Notes under the pieces: model-generated
What the model was told of the DNA's origin: nothing
Databases searched by the model: none
The model's input: only the letters and a program-made list of their open reading frames with translations
Made by a program: the position numbers and the translations under genes
Part shown: in pieces, positions 1 to 8,129 of the stretch
Numbering within the stretch: position 1 is the first letter of the stretch
How the letters are laid out: the number at the start of each line of letters is the position of its first letter
NCBI GenBank assembly: GCA_947505915.1
Contig: CANNNH010000035.1
Span: 1 to 11,425 of the forward strand
Origin: Comamonadaceae bacterium
GTDB taxonomy: Bacteria; Pseudomonadota; Gammaproteobacteria; Burkholderiales; Burkholderiaceae
DNA length: 11,425 nt
Direction of reading: 5' to 3'

Positions 1-22
1 AAAATATTGCAGGTACATCCCC

Positions 23-1096
23 ATGAGCAACACCCTCCCGCCTTTGCCTGCCCGGCCTTACCGGCGGATTGCCACTGAAGAAGCGTTTTCTCCGCCTGAG
101 ATGCTGGAGATTTACAGGCGTATCCTGGCCAAAGATGATGTCGATGTCGGCTTCAAGCACCTGATGGGCTTTTACATGAGCAGCCCCAGCGAAAGGGCGC
201 AGCACATCATGCGCTGCCTGACCGATCTTGATGCCTTGCGGCTGCAGCACATGGACGAATCAGGCGTTGATATGCAGGTGATCGGCCTGACATCGCCGGG
301 CGTGCAAATCATGGACAAAGACACTGCAGTGGCTTTTGCCCCGGTGGCCAATGACATTCTGGCCGCTGCTACGCGCCGTCACCCCGACCGACTGGTCGGC
401 ATGATTTCCGTGGCTCCCCAGGACCCTGCGGCGGCGGCTAAGGAAATCCAGCGCGGCGTGAATCAGTTGGGCATGCATTCGGTGGTGATCAACTCGCACA
501 CCCAAGGCGAGTATTTGTCAGACACCAAGTTCTGGCCTATCTTTGAAGCGGCCGAGGCGATGGACACGCCCATTTACCTGCATCCGAACGCCATGCCGGC
601 CAGCATGATCCAGCATTTCATTGAGGCCGGCCTGGATGGCGCCATTTACGGGTTTGGCGTGGAGACGGGGCTGCATGCCCTGCGTCTGATCACTTCGGGC
701 GTATTTGACCGCTTCCCCAAATTGCAGGTGATTCTGGGTCACATGGGTGAGGCCTTGCCGTTTTGGGCCTACCGCCTGGACTACATGCATGCAGCCACTG
801 TCAAGTCGCAGCGCTACCCCAGTGTGCAGCCGCTCAAGCGAAAACCCAGTGACTATTTACGCGAGAATTTTCACATCACCAACAGCGGCGTGGCGTGGGG
901 TGCAGCCCTCAAGTTCACCCAGGACTTCATGGGGCCGGACCGCGTGTTGTACGCCATGGACTACCCCTACCAATACGCGCCGCATGAAGTGGTTTTGCTC
1001 GAAAATCTTGACATGGCGCCGCAGGTGCGCAAGGCCTTCTTTCAGGACAATGCCGAGCGACTGTTCAAAATTCCGCCGGCCAGCCGAGCAGTGTGA
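23..1096 (+). CDS. LigW-like aromatic-acid decarboxylase (amidohydrolase superfamily, ACMSD-type)
   Basis: 357 residues, full length for the family. Members are TIM-barrel enzymes with one divalent metal that remove a carboxylate from an aromatic ring without an added cofactor. Candidate metal ligands are Glu19 (ATEEAF, 17-22), His187 (YLHPN, 185-189) and Asp313 (AMDYPY, 311-316). His240 and Glu243 (GHMGEALP) are likely catalytic, and Arg58 (SPSERA) and Arg251 (YRLDYMH) could bind the substrate carboxylates. From memory these match, within one residue, the Glu19/His188/Asp314 set of Novosphingobium LigW, and long blocks such as INSHTQG, GFGVETG and TNSGVAW look the same. The first metal motif is Glu-Glu-Ala-Phe rather than the His-x-His of ACMSD itself. 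The predicted product is a cytoplasmic decarboxylase of 5-carboxyvanillate or a similar hydroxybenzoate dicarboxylate; the exact substrate is inference, so no symbol is given. The ribosome site is weak (AGG at 11-13). A solute-binding protein gene follows 26 bases downstream, probably in the same operon. Confidence 0.88.
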   Translation: MSNTLPPLPARPYRRIATEEAFSPPEMLEIYRRILAKDDVDVGFKHLMGFYMSSPSERAQHIMRCLTDLDALRLQHMDESGVDMQVIGLTSPGVQIMDKDTAVAFAPVANDILAAATRRHPDRLVGMISVAPQDPAAAAKEIQRGVNQLGMHSVVINSHTQGEYLSDTKFWPIFEAAEAMDTPIYLHPNAMPASMIQHFIEAGLDGAIYGFGVETGLHALRLITSGVFDRFPKLQVILGHMGEALPFWAYRLDYMHAATVKSQRYPSVQPLKRKPSDYLRENFHITNSGVAWGAALKFTQDFMGPDRVLYAMDYPYQYAPHEVVLLENLDMAPQVRKAFFQDNAERLFKIPPASRAV

Positions 1097-1110
1097 CTTT
1101 AAAAATGACT

Positions 1111-1114
1111 GGAG
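1111..1114 (+). promoter_or_regulatory. Ribosome binding site fixing the solute-binding protein start
   Basis: GGAG lies 8 bases before ATG 1123. It selects this start over in-frame GTG 1093 and ATG 1105, both of which lie upstream of the site. Confidence 0.7.
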
Positions 1115-1122
1115 ACAAAACA

Positions 1123-2103
1123 ATGAAACTTTTAAAGTTTTCGCATTTGGCAGCCTTGGCTGCTGCCATGATCGGTAGCCTCAGCCTGGGGGCTTTGGCT
1201 CAGAGCGGCTTTCCCAGCCAGCCCATCAAAATCATCGTGCCATTCACGCCCGGCACAGGCATGGACACCATTGCCCGGGTGGTGGCGCCGCGCCTGAGCG
1301 AGCGACTGGGGCAGTCTGTGGTGGTGCAAAACCAGCCCGGCGCCAGCGGCAATATCGGGGCCGACGCCGTGGCCAAATCAACACCAGACGGTTATACGGT
1401 GTTGATGGGGGCCAACACCATGTTGATGGCCTCGCAGATGTACAAAAACGTGAGTTTTGACCCGGTCAAAGATTTTTCATCCGTCACTATGGCCGCCTAC
1501 GGCTCCTTGATGCTGGTGGCCAATCCCAAGACCGGTATCAAGTCTTTGCCTGAGTTGATCACGATGGCCAAAGCGCGGCCGGGCAGCATCAGTTTCGGCT
1601 CACCCGGCGTAGGAACGCCGCACCACATGGCCATGGAGCTGTTCAAGCTGGAGTCCAATACGTTCATGCTGCATGTGCCTTACCGGGGTTCGGCTGGCTA
1701 CACGCAAGACCTGCTGTCGGGCGAGCTCAACGTCGGCTTTTTGCCTGTGCACATTGCCCAGGGTTTTGTCAAAAGCGGCAGACTCACCGCGCTGGCACTG
1801 GGCAGCCCCAAACGTCATCCGGTGGCGCCCGAGGTGCCCACTTTTGAAGAAGTGGGCGTTAAGAAAATTGACGTGGACCTTTGGTACGCTTTTTTTGTCC
1901 CCAGCAAAACGCCTACTAATGTTGTCACCCGCCTCAACACGGAAATCGCGGCCATCCTGCGGCAAAACGAGGTCAAAGAAATTTTGGGCAAGGCCGGTAT
2001 GGACGCTTCTGCTTCAAGCCCGGCTGATCTGACAGCCATTGTTGTCAAAGACTACCCCCGCTGGGGTAACGTCATCAGCACCAAGAAAATTTCGGCGGAG
2101 TGA
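1123..2103 (+). CDS. Bug-family solute-binding protein of a tripartite tricarboxylate transporter (TctC-like)
   Basis: 326 residues, normal for the family. It starts with a signal peptide: Lys2/Lys5, a hydrophobic stretch at about 8-25 and a likely signal-peptidase cut after Ala26 (GALA|Q). The mature protein shows the Bug hallmarks: FPSQPIKIIVPFTPG (30-44), NQPGASGNIGADAVA (70-84), TPDGYT (87-92), HVPYRGSA (184-191) and DLLSGELNVGF (196-206). These periplasmic proteins bind carboxylates and pass them to TctA/TctB-type membrane subunits; neither subunit is in the window, so this may be one of the many orphan receptors of Burkholderiales. The ATG at 1123 is preferred because GGAG at 1111-1114 sits 8 bases upstream and the signal peptide then begins MKLLKF. 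The longer readings from GTG 1093 or ATG 1105 would put that ribosome site inside the gene and spoil the signal peptide. Its position after the decarboxylase suggests that its ligand is an aromatic carboxylate (inference). Confidence 0.93.
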   Translation: MKLLKFSHLAALAAAMIGSLSLGALAQSGFPSQPIKIIVPFTPGTGMDTIARVVAPRLSERLGQSVVVQNQPGASGNIGADAVAKSTPDGYTVLMGANTMLMASQMYKNVSFDPVKDFSSVTMAAYGSLMLVANPKTGIKSLPELITMAKARPGSISFGSPGVGTPHHMAMELFKLESNTFMLHVPYRGSAGYTQDLLSGELNVGFLPVHIAQGFVKSGRLTALALGSPKRHPVAPEVPTFEEVGVKKIDVDLWYAFFVPSKTPTNVVTRLNTEIAAILRQNEVKEILGKAGMDASASSPADLTAIVVKDYPRWGNVISTKKISAE

Positions 2104-2110
2104 TGTGCGA

Positions 2111-2136
2111 AGGCGGCAGCCTCAAGGCTGCTGCCT
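2111..2136. terminator. GC-rich hairpin between convergent genes, possible bidirectional terminator
   Basis: An 11-base stem (2111-2121 with 2126-2136) encloses a TCAA loop. The only imperfection is one G.U wobble on the + transcript (an A.C mismatch on the - transcript). It begins 8 bases after the solute-binding-protein stop and covers the stop codon and last codons of the convergent hydroxylase gene. There is no T-tract on either side, so it is not a textbook intrinsic terminator; it could pause or terminate weakly, or protect mRNA 3' ends. No other terminator is visible in the 18-base gap. Confidence 0.4.
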
Positions 2137-3729
2137 AGTCTGACCCCTGGCCATGGCCAGCACAGATTGAACATGCTGCTCAGTGAGCCGGTTTTCATGG
2201 CCGACCCAGGCAATGAATTGATCGGGTCGCACCAGCACCCAGCGTGCCTGGTAACGGTCTGCCTCAGATCCCTTGCTTTCCTGGCGCACTGTCAATGGCA
2301 GGCCCTGGCGGCGGGCTGCATTCACGACCACCTGCACATCGTCGGCGCTGGCATCAAAAGCCAGCAAGGTGAATTGCTCGCCCAAGATTTCAAAAACGTT
2401 GTCGCCTGAAGCCAGCGTCGCAGGCGCCAGATGATGTCCTGCGCGCGCTTCAAAGCGGTGTGAACCCCTGGCGCTGCAAGCGCCTTGCCCGGGCTGGCCT
2501 TGTGCCACCACGGGCGAGCCCTCGTAGTGGGGCTCAAAAGCGTGTACCTCACCGATAGCACCCTGCGAGCGCTCCTGCCAGGCTTTCTCAAAGCCGGCGC
2601 GGTCACGATCCGGGTCGAAGGTGTCCAGAAAGTCTTTGTCGGTTTCGATCGATTTAGCGATGAAGTCGCGCATGGTCGATTCAAAGACCGGTCGGCGCTC
2701 CGCGTCATAAGAGTTCAGCAAAGCATCGCCGCCCCAACCTTGAAGAACCGCCGCGAGTTTCCAGCCCAAGTTGCGCGCATCTTCCAGACCGGAATTAACG
2801 CCATAGCCGCCGTAGGGCGGGTGGCTGTGCGCTGCATCGCCGGCAATGAACAGGCGACCTGCGCGGTAAGTGTCGGCGATGGCAAAACGCAGGTCCCAAA
2901 AACCGATGTGTTCCATTTCAATTTCAAATTCAGCACCAACCGCCTGGTGCAAATAAGACTTGAAATCAAAATTGTCTGCGCTTGTGCCGGCAGGCACCGG
3001 TGCGTGAAAGAACCAGGTGTTCCCAAGATCAACACGCCCGAAAAACTTCCAGTAACCGCCCAGGCCGGGCTGCAGCACGTTGTAAAAAGATTTGCCGGGG
3101 TAGCATTCCAGCAGCGTGTGCAACTCATGCGAGCGAAACACCAGCAGAACCATCAATCGGTCGTGATCGGTCAATGTTTGCGTGATGCCGGCTTGTTCGC
3201 GCACTTTGGAGCGGCTGCCATCACAACCCACCGCAAATGCGGCCCTGAGCGTGCGTCGCTGCTGGCCCTTGCGCTCGGACACTGTGACGCTGACGCCGTC
3301 AGCGTCTTGCGCGACGGTCTCTGCATCCCAGCCGAACAGTGTCTGCACCGATGGCAACTGGGCCACGCGTTGACGAAGCACATTTTCAGTTGCATACTGC
3401 GGCAAGCGTTCATTGGCGCAAAAATAATAGGGCTTGACCAACTCGCGCTGCAGCCAGTTGTAGGCGTACTTGCCCAGGAGCGTGCCATACGTGGTCAGGC
3501 CGCCAATGCCGTACTCGGGTGGGATGGTGCGCGCACTGCGCAGCTCTTTTTCAGCACCCCAGAAATGCAGGTGCTCCATCGTGCGCTGCGTCAGGTTTTG
3601 TCCCTTGGGAATCGGCTGGGGTTGCAGATAGCGCTCGGACAAAATGCAGCGGATACCGCGCTGGCCCAGCTCAATGGCCAGTCCCAGGCCCACAGGGCCG
3701 CCGCCGACGATCAGGACATCGGCATCCAT
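2122..3729 (-). CDS. FAD-dependent aromatic-ring hydroxylase (PheA/TfdB/MhpA-like flavin monooxygenase)
   Basis: 535 residues, typical for the larger class A flavoprotein hydroxylases, which add one oxygen to a phenolic ring using NAD(P)H. Visible motifs are the N-terminal dinucleotide fold VLIVGGGPVGLGLA (5-18), the second FAD/NAD(P)H motif GCDGSRSKVR (168-177), and the FAD-ribityl motif AGDAAHSHPPYGG (296-308) followed by GVNSGLEDARNLGWKL. The last ~140 residues form a thioredoxin-fold-like tail as in phenol hydroxylases (FTLLAFDAS... VLVRPDQFIAW). The substrate cannot be read from sequence; a hydroxybenzoate or hydroxyphenylpropionate-type compound is likely. The ATG at 3729 is chosen because the flavin fold follows at once and it lies one base after the fbp stop. 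A longer in-frame reading from 3792 would overlap fbp by about 60 bases. No Shine-Dalgarno sequence precedes it, so translation probably depends on ribosomes finishing fbp. It converges on the solute-binding-protein gene. Confidence 0.88.
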   Translation of the reverse strand: MDADVLIVGGGPVGLGLAIELGQRGIRCILSERYLQPQPIPKGQNLTQRTMEHLHFWGAEKELRSARTIPPEYGIGGLTTYGTLLGKYAYNWLQRELVKPYYFCANERLPQYATENVLRQRVAQLPSVQTLFGWDAETVAQDADGVSVTVSERKGQQRRTLRAAFAVGCDGSRSKVREQAGITQTLTDHDRLMVLLVFRSHELHTLLECYPGKSFYNVLQPGLGGYWKFFGRVDLGNTWFFHAPVPAGTSADNFDFKSYLHQAVGAEFEIEMEHIGFWDLRFAIADTYRAGRLFIAGDAAHSHPPYGGYGVNSGLEDARNLGWKLAAVLQGWGGDALLNSYDAERRPVFESTMRDFIAKSIETDKDFLDTFDPDRDRAGFEKAWQERSQGAIGEVHAFEPHYEGSPVVAQGQPGQGACSARGSHRFEARAGHHLAPATLASGDNVFEILGEQFTLLAFDASADDVQVVVNAARRQGLPLTVRQESKGSEADRYQARWVLVRPDQFIAWVGHENRLTEQHVQSVLAMARGQTRQQP

Positions 3730-3730
3730 G

Positions 3731-4738
3731 CTACTGGGCAGTGTGATAGCGGGTGATGCGCTCGACTTCGTTTTTGGAGCCCAGCACCACACTCACGCGC
3801 TCGTGCAATTTGCCGGGCTCAATGTCCAGGATGCGCTGGCGGGTGTTGGTGGCAGCGCCACCGGCTTGCTCTATCAGCCAACTCATGGGGTTGGCTTCGT
3901 AGAGCAAACGCAGCTTGCCGGGCTTGTCGGGTTCACGCCGGTCCCAGGGGTACATGAAGACGCCGCCGCGCGACAGGATGCGGTGCACGTCGGCCACCAT
4001 GGCGGCGACCCAGCGCATGTTGAAGTCCTTGCCTCGCGGACCCTCCTTGCCTTGCAGGCACTCGTCAACGTAGCGTTTGACCGGCGCGTCCCAGTGCCGC
4101 ATGTTGCTCATGTTGATGGCGAACTCCTGCGTGTCGGGCGGAATCTGCACGTTTTCTTCAATCAGCATGAAGGAGCCCTGCTCGCGGTCCAGAGTGAACA
4201 TGGCCACGCCATCGCCCACCGTCAGCACCAGCGTGGTTTGCGCGCCATAGATGCAGTAACCGGCAGCCACTTGCTGCTTGCCGGCTTGCAAAAAGTCTTT
4301 TTCTTCGACCTCTGCGCTGGCCTCTGGTTTTTTAAGGACGCTGAAGATGGTGCCTATGCCGCCATTGATGTCGATGTTGCTAGAGCCGTCGAGCGGGTCA
4401 AACAGCAACAGGTATTCGCCTTGGGGGTAGCGGTTGGGCACTACGTAGATGCTGTCCATTTCTTCAGATGCCATGGCGGCAAGGTGGCCGCCCCATTCGT
4501 TGGCCTCGATCAGCACTTCGTTGGCGATGATGTCCAGTTTTTTTTGCACCTCGCCTTGCACGTTCTCACTGTGCGCCGTTCCCAGCACGCTGCCCAGTGC
4601 GCCCTTGTTGACGGCCTGGCTGATGCCTTTGCAGGCGCGAGCAACCACTTCAAGCAACAGCCGCAACTGTGAAGGAATGTGGCCTTCGGAGCGTTGCTGT
4701 TCGACCAGGTAGCGGGTCAGGGAAATTTTGGAGGACAT
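3731..4738 (-). CDS. fbp: Class 1 fructose-1,6-bisphosphatase
   Basis: 335 residues, full length. It hydrolyses fructose 1,6-bisphosphate to fructose 6-phosphate, the committed step of gluconeogenesis (and of the Calvin cycle where one exists). The signature metal and phosphate motifs are present: SEE (91-93), [11 protein letters not shown] (113-123) and [11 protein letters not shown] (124-134). Also present are ADVHRIL (249-255), [23 protein letters not shown] in part (263 onward), the C-terminal signature around 263-294 with AGGAAT (292-297), and the ending GSKNEVERI (320-328). The start at 4738 has AAGG at 4744-4747, 5 bases upstream. The gene lies 30 bases after pepN and one base before the FAD hydroxylase, all on the same strand, so it is probably transcribed with both. 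There is nothing to suggest that the enzyme is broken or unusual. Confidence 0.97.
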   Translation of the reverse strand: MSSKISLTRYLVEQQRSEGHIPSQLRLLLEVVARACKGISQAVNKGALGSVLGTAHSENVQGEVQKKLDIIANEVLIEANEWGGHLAAMASEEMDSIYVVPNRYPQGEYLLLFDPLDGSSNIDINGGIGTIFSVLKKPEASAEVEEKDFLQAGKQQVAAGYCIYGAQTTLVLTVGDGVAMFTLDREQGSFMLIEENVQIPPDTQEFAINMSNMRHWDAPVKRYVDECLQGKEGPRGKDFNMRWVAAMVADVHRILSRGGVFMYPWDRREPDKPGKLRLLYEANPMSWLIEQAGGAATNTRQRILDIEPGKLHERVSVVLGSKNEVERITRYHTAQ

Positions 4739-4768
4739 GGGTGCCTTTTTGAGAGGATGGACTGCAAG

Positions 4769-7471
4769 CTAGTCGGCAAGGGCGCGCGAGACGACTTCTC
4801 GCACATCGTTGCTCAGGTCGGCCTTGGCCGCAACGCGGGCAATCGCTTCGCGTGCAGCACTGCGGTAGGGCTCGGCCAGCTTGCTCCAGCGGTCTAGGGC
4901 ACGCGCCAGCCGGGCGGCCACTTGCGGGTTGATGGCGTCGAGTTCGACCACGCGGTCGGCCCAGAAAACATAGCCTGCGGCATCGGTTCGGTGAAAGGCG
5001 CCGGGGTTGCCCTGACAGAAAACGCTGATCACACTGCGCGCGCGGTTTGGATTGCGCAGGCTGAAGTCGGCGTGCTTCATGAGCTGGCGCACGGCCGGCA
5101 AAACGTTGCCCGCGCGATCGATGGCAGCCGCCTGCAGGCTGAACCACTTGTCGATCACCAGGGCTTCGTCTTTGAACAGGCTGTGAAAACGAGAAAGTGC
5201 TGAAGCGCCCAACGGATGGCCGCTGCTCACAAGCGCACTCAGGGCATTGAAACGGTCGGTCATGTTGCCGGCTTTGTCAAAAATCAGCAAGCTGCGCTCG
5301 GGCCAGCTGTTGTCGCCACTGGCAAGCGCTGCCAGGCACAGCTGGCCCAGTGCCATGCCGGCCAGCGCCCGGCGGCCGGCAGAGCGCGGGTCGGGCGAGT
5401 AAGCGCCGTTGTCATGGCATTGCGAATACGTTTGAGCCCAGTCGGGTGCCAAGGCCACGGCCAGCTGCAGGCGCATGGCTTCACGCACCGCATGAATGCG
5501 CTGCGGATCCACCACTTCCAGTTGCTCGGCCAGGTAAGTTTCAGAGGGCAGCGTCAGCACCAGTTCCTTGAAGGCGGCGTCCAGCTGTGGATGGCAAAGC
5601 ACGGCACGCATGGCTTGGACATAGCCATCGTTCAATACAGGGTGTAAAGCAGCCGCGTCACTGGATGTGATCGCCTTGATCGCCAGCCGGATGGCCAGGC
5701 GTTGGCCGGCTTCCCAGCGGTTAAAGGGGTCGCTGTCATGCGCCAGCAGGTGCAGCAACTGCGCATCGCTGAAGTCAAACTCGAGCACCACCGGCGCGCT
5801 GAAGCCGCGCAGGATAGAGGGCACCGGTTCGGCGTCCACGTTTTCAAAGCAAAAACGCTGGCTGGCTTGGGTCAGCACCATGGTGCGCGGGCCGGCCACG
5901 GGGGCGGCTTCGCCGCTCAGTTGCAGCGGCAGGTCGGCGCCGTCTGCGCCGAGCAGGCCCAGGCCGACCGGAATGACGAAGGGCTCTTTGTTACTTTGAC
6001 CGGGGGTAGGTGAGCAGCTTTGCGACAGGGTTAAGTTGTACTGGCGGGCCGCTGCGTCATAGTGGCCTTCGGCATGCACACGCGGTGTGCCGGCCTGGCT
6101 GTACCAACGCTTGAACTGCGGCAGCAGGCGCGCCAGATCAGAAGCCGGTTTGGCATCGGCAATGGCTTGGGCAAAGTCGTCGCAGGTCACGGCCTGGCCG
6201 TCGTGGCGGCTGAAGTACAGCGCCATGCCTTTGGCAAAGCCTTCGCGGCCCACCAGGGTCTGCATCATGCGAACCACCTCTGCACCTTTTTCGTAAATGG
6301 TGACGGTGTAGAAGTTGTTGATCTCGATGTAGCTGTCGGGGCGTACCGGATGCGCCATCGGACCGGCGTCTTCGGGGAACTGGGCGGTGCGCAGCACGCG
6401 CACGTCTTCGATACGCTTGACGGCGCGTGCAGAGGCCTCATGGCAAAGGTCTTGCGAAAACTCCTGATCACGGAACACCGTCAGGCCTTCTTTCAGGCTG
6501 AGCTGGAACCAGTCACGGCAGGTCACGCGGTTACCGGTCCAGTTGTGAAAGTACTCGTGACCGACCACGCTCTCGATGTTGCTGAAATCTGTGTCGGTTG
6601 CGGTGGCCTGGCTGGCCAGCACGTACTTGGTGTTGAAGATGTTCAGGCCCTTGTTCTCCATGGCGCCCATGTTGAAGTCACTGGTCGCCACAATCATGAA
6701 GCGCTCCAGGTCCAGCGGCAGGCCGAAGCGTGCTTCATCCCAGGCCACCGACGCCATCAGCGAGTTCATGGCGTGCTCGGTTTTGTCGAGGTCGCCCGGG
6801 CGCACATACACCTGCAGCAAATGCGATTGCCCGTTGCGCGCGGTGATGCGCTGCTCGCGCGCCACCAGCTGACCGGCCACCAGTGCAAACAAATAGCTGG
6901 GTTTTTTGTGCGGGTCCACCCACTTGGCGTAATGCCGGCCGTCTTCAAGTAAGCCCTGCTCGACCAGGTTGCCGTTTGACAGCAGTACCGGGTACTTGAC
7001 CTTGTCTGCGCGCAGCGTCACGGTGTAGCTGGCCATCACGTCAGGGCGGTCTAAAAAGTAAGTGATGCGCCTAAAGCCCTCGGCCTCGCACTGCGTGAAG
7101 AAAGAGTCGTTGCTGACGTACAAGCCCATCAGCTTGGTGTTTTTGGCAGGGTTGATGGTGGTGAAGATCTCCAACTCGAAAGGCGCTTGGCCCTCGGGCA
7201 GGTTTTCAAGAACCAACTCGCTGCCTTCGATCTTGAAGGAGGTGCCCTGGCCGTTGACCAGCACCCTTGCCAGGTTGAGCTCTTCACCGCTGAGCCGCAG
7301 CGCTTGCGCTGACACGTCCGGGTTGCGGCGCAGCCGCATTTTGTTGAGCACGCGCGTTTTAGCCGGGTCCAGATCAAAGCAAAGATCGACCGTGTCTATC
7401 CAGAAAGCCGGTGCACTGTAGTCGGCGCGTTGGATGGCTGTGGACTGGCCGTTGCTGTCACGCATTCGCAT
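4769..7471 (-). CDS. pepN: Aminopeptidase N (M1 family zinc metallopeptidase, alanyl aminopeptidase)
   Basis: 900 residues, close to the usual ~870-900 for bacterial PepN. It removes N-terminal residues from peptides in the cytoplasm late in protein turnover. All catalytic elements are visible: the substrate-anchoring GAMEN (269-273), the zinc site HEYFHNW (305-311; His305, Glu306, His309) with the third ligand Glu328 in LKEGL, and the transition-state tyrosine Tyr393 in VTIYEKGAE. The N-terminal beta domain covers roughly 1-200, and the long helical C-terminal domain about 560-900. The first ATG (7471) is chosen because GGAG at 7479-7482 lies 7 bases away; a second in-frame ATG at 7465 is possible and would cut two residues. 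The gene overlaps the end of the HAD-phosphatase gene by 14 bases (8 from the second ATG), indicating coupled translation. No signal peptide is seen. Confidence 0.97.
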   Translation of the reverse strand: MRMRDSNGQSTAIQRADYSAPAFWIDTVDLCFDLDPAKTRVLNKMRLRRNPDVSAQALRLSGEELNLARVLVNGQGTSFKIEGSELVLENLPEGQAPFELEIFTTINPAKNTKLMGLYVSNDSFFTQCEAEGFRRITYFLDRPDVMASYTVTLRADKVKYPVLLSNGNLVEQGLLEDGRHYAKWVDPHKKPSYLFALVAGQLVAREQRITARNGQSHLLQVYVRPGDLDKTEHAMNSLMASVAWDEARFGLPLDLERFMIVATSDFNMGAMENKGLNIFNTKYVLASQATATDTDFSNIESVVGHEYFHNWTGNRVTCRDWFQLSLKEGLTVFRDQEFSQDLCHEASARAVKRIEDVRVLRTAQFPEDAGPMAHPVRPDSYIEINNFYTVTIYEKGAEVVRMMQTLVGREGFAKGMALYFSRHDGQAVTCDDFAQAIADAKPASDLARLLPQFKRWYSQAGTPRVHAEGHYDAAARQYNLTLSQSCSPTPGQSNKEPFVIPVGLGLLGADGADLPLQLSGEAAPVAGPRTMVLTQASQRFCFENVDAEPVPSILRGFSAPVVLEFDFSDAQLLHLLAHDSDPFNRWEAGQRLAIRLAIKAITSSDAAALHPVLNDGYVQAMRAVLCHPQLDAAFKELVLTLPSETYLAEQLEVVDPQRIHAVREAMRLQLAVALAPDWAQTYSQCHDNGAYSPDPRSAGRRALAGMALGQLCLAALASGDNSWPERSLLIFDKAGNMTDRFNALSALVSSGHPLGASALSRFHSLFKDEALVIDKWFSLQAAAIDRAGNVLPAVRQLMKHADFSLRNPNRARSVISVFCQGNPGAFHRTDAAGYVFWADRVVELDAINPQVAARLARALDRWSKLAEPYRSAAREAIARVAAKADLSNDVREVVSRALAD

Positions 7472-8129
7472 GGAGATTCTCCAAAAATTGCTGGTTCATG
7501 AGTTCGTGATAGTCGCGCACGCTGGCCATCACGTGCGGGCCAGTGAGTTCGCCTGCGCTGTGCGAGGTGCACAAGGCCACGGCCCGCATGCCGGCGCGGC
7601 GCGCCGCTTCAATGCCAAAAGGCGCGTCTTCAAAAACGATGCATTCTGCCGGTTTGACGCCCATGCGCCTGGCAGCTTCCAGAAAGATGGCCGGCTCGGG
7701 TTTGCCCGGCAGGCCTTCGTCGCCGCCCACCACGGCATGCGGTGTTTCCGGCAAATTGAGATGCGAAAAAGCAAATGCAATATTGTGTTTGTCACCGGCC
7801 GTGCCCACGCCTACTTTCAGACCCATCGCCCGGCTGCGCGTGGCAAATTCAGTGAAGCCAACCACTTCGCGAAAGACAGGCGCAAACAGCTCGCGGTACA
7901 GGGTTTCTTTTTCGTGCGACAGGGCCTGGCTGCGCTCGGCGCTGAGCTCGGTCTGAAACAATTCGTTCATGCATTCGGCTGCGGTGCGGCCGGTGGTGCG
8001 GCGCATCAGGTCATCGACTTCAACATCAATGCCATGCCGGCGGGCAAAAGCCACCCAGCTTTGCTTGTGGTAGCCCATGGAGTCGATCATGGTGCCGTCC
8101 ATGTCGAAGATCAATGCCGTGGTTGTCAT
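7458..8129 (-). CDS. HAD-superfamily hydrolase, beta-phosphoglucomutase-like (subfamily IA)
   Basis: 223 residues, the normal size for this subfamily. It is a phosphatase or phosphomutase working through a phospho-aspartate. The four HAD motifs are visible: motif I FDMDGTMID (8-16) with nucleophile Asp9 and acid/base Asp11; motif II VGTAGD with Thr110; motif III Lys143 in LPGKPEPAIF; motif IV FEDAPFGIEAA with Glu167/Asp168 for Mg2+. An alpha-helical cap of type C1 lies between about 16 and 90. The substrate is unknown; sugar phosphates such as beta-glucose 1-phosphate or other small phosphate esters are typical. The ATG at 8129 shares one base with the prfB stop (TGATG) and has AAGG at 8136-8139, 6 bases upstream. 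Its own end overlaps the pepN start. The arrangement implies co-translation with prfB and pepN, though no functional link is known. Confidence 0.93.
   Translation of the reverse strand: MTTTALIFDMDGTMIDSMGYHKQSWVAFARRHGIDVEVDDLMRRTTGRTAAECMNELFQTELSAERSQALSHEKETLYRELFAPVFREVVGFTEFATRSRAMGLKVGVGTAGDKHNIAFAFSHLNLPETPHAVVGGDEGLPGKPEPAIFLEAARRMGVKPAECIVFEDAPFGIEAARRAGMRAVALCTSHSAGELTGPHVMASVRDYHELMNQQFLENLHANA

Noticed and set aside
2485..4672. Two long + strand open frames (2485-3756 and 3644-4672) opposite the hydroxylase and fbp genes
   Set aside because: They lie antisense to clearly recognised proteins, show no recognisable domains and have the composition expected of the complement of GC-rich codons. 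They are shadow frames.
6062..6952. A 296-residue + strand open frame inside pepN
   Set aside because: It is antisense to the conserved catalytic region of aminopeptidase N and rich in His, Val and Ala as complement frames are; no motif is present.
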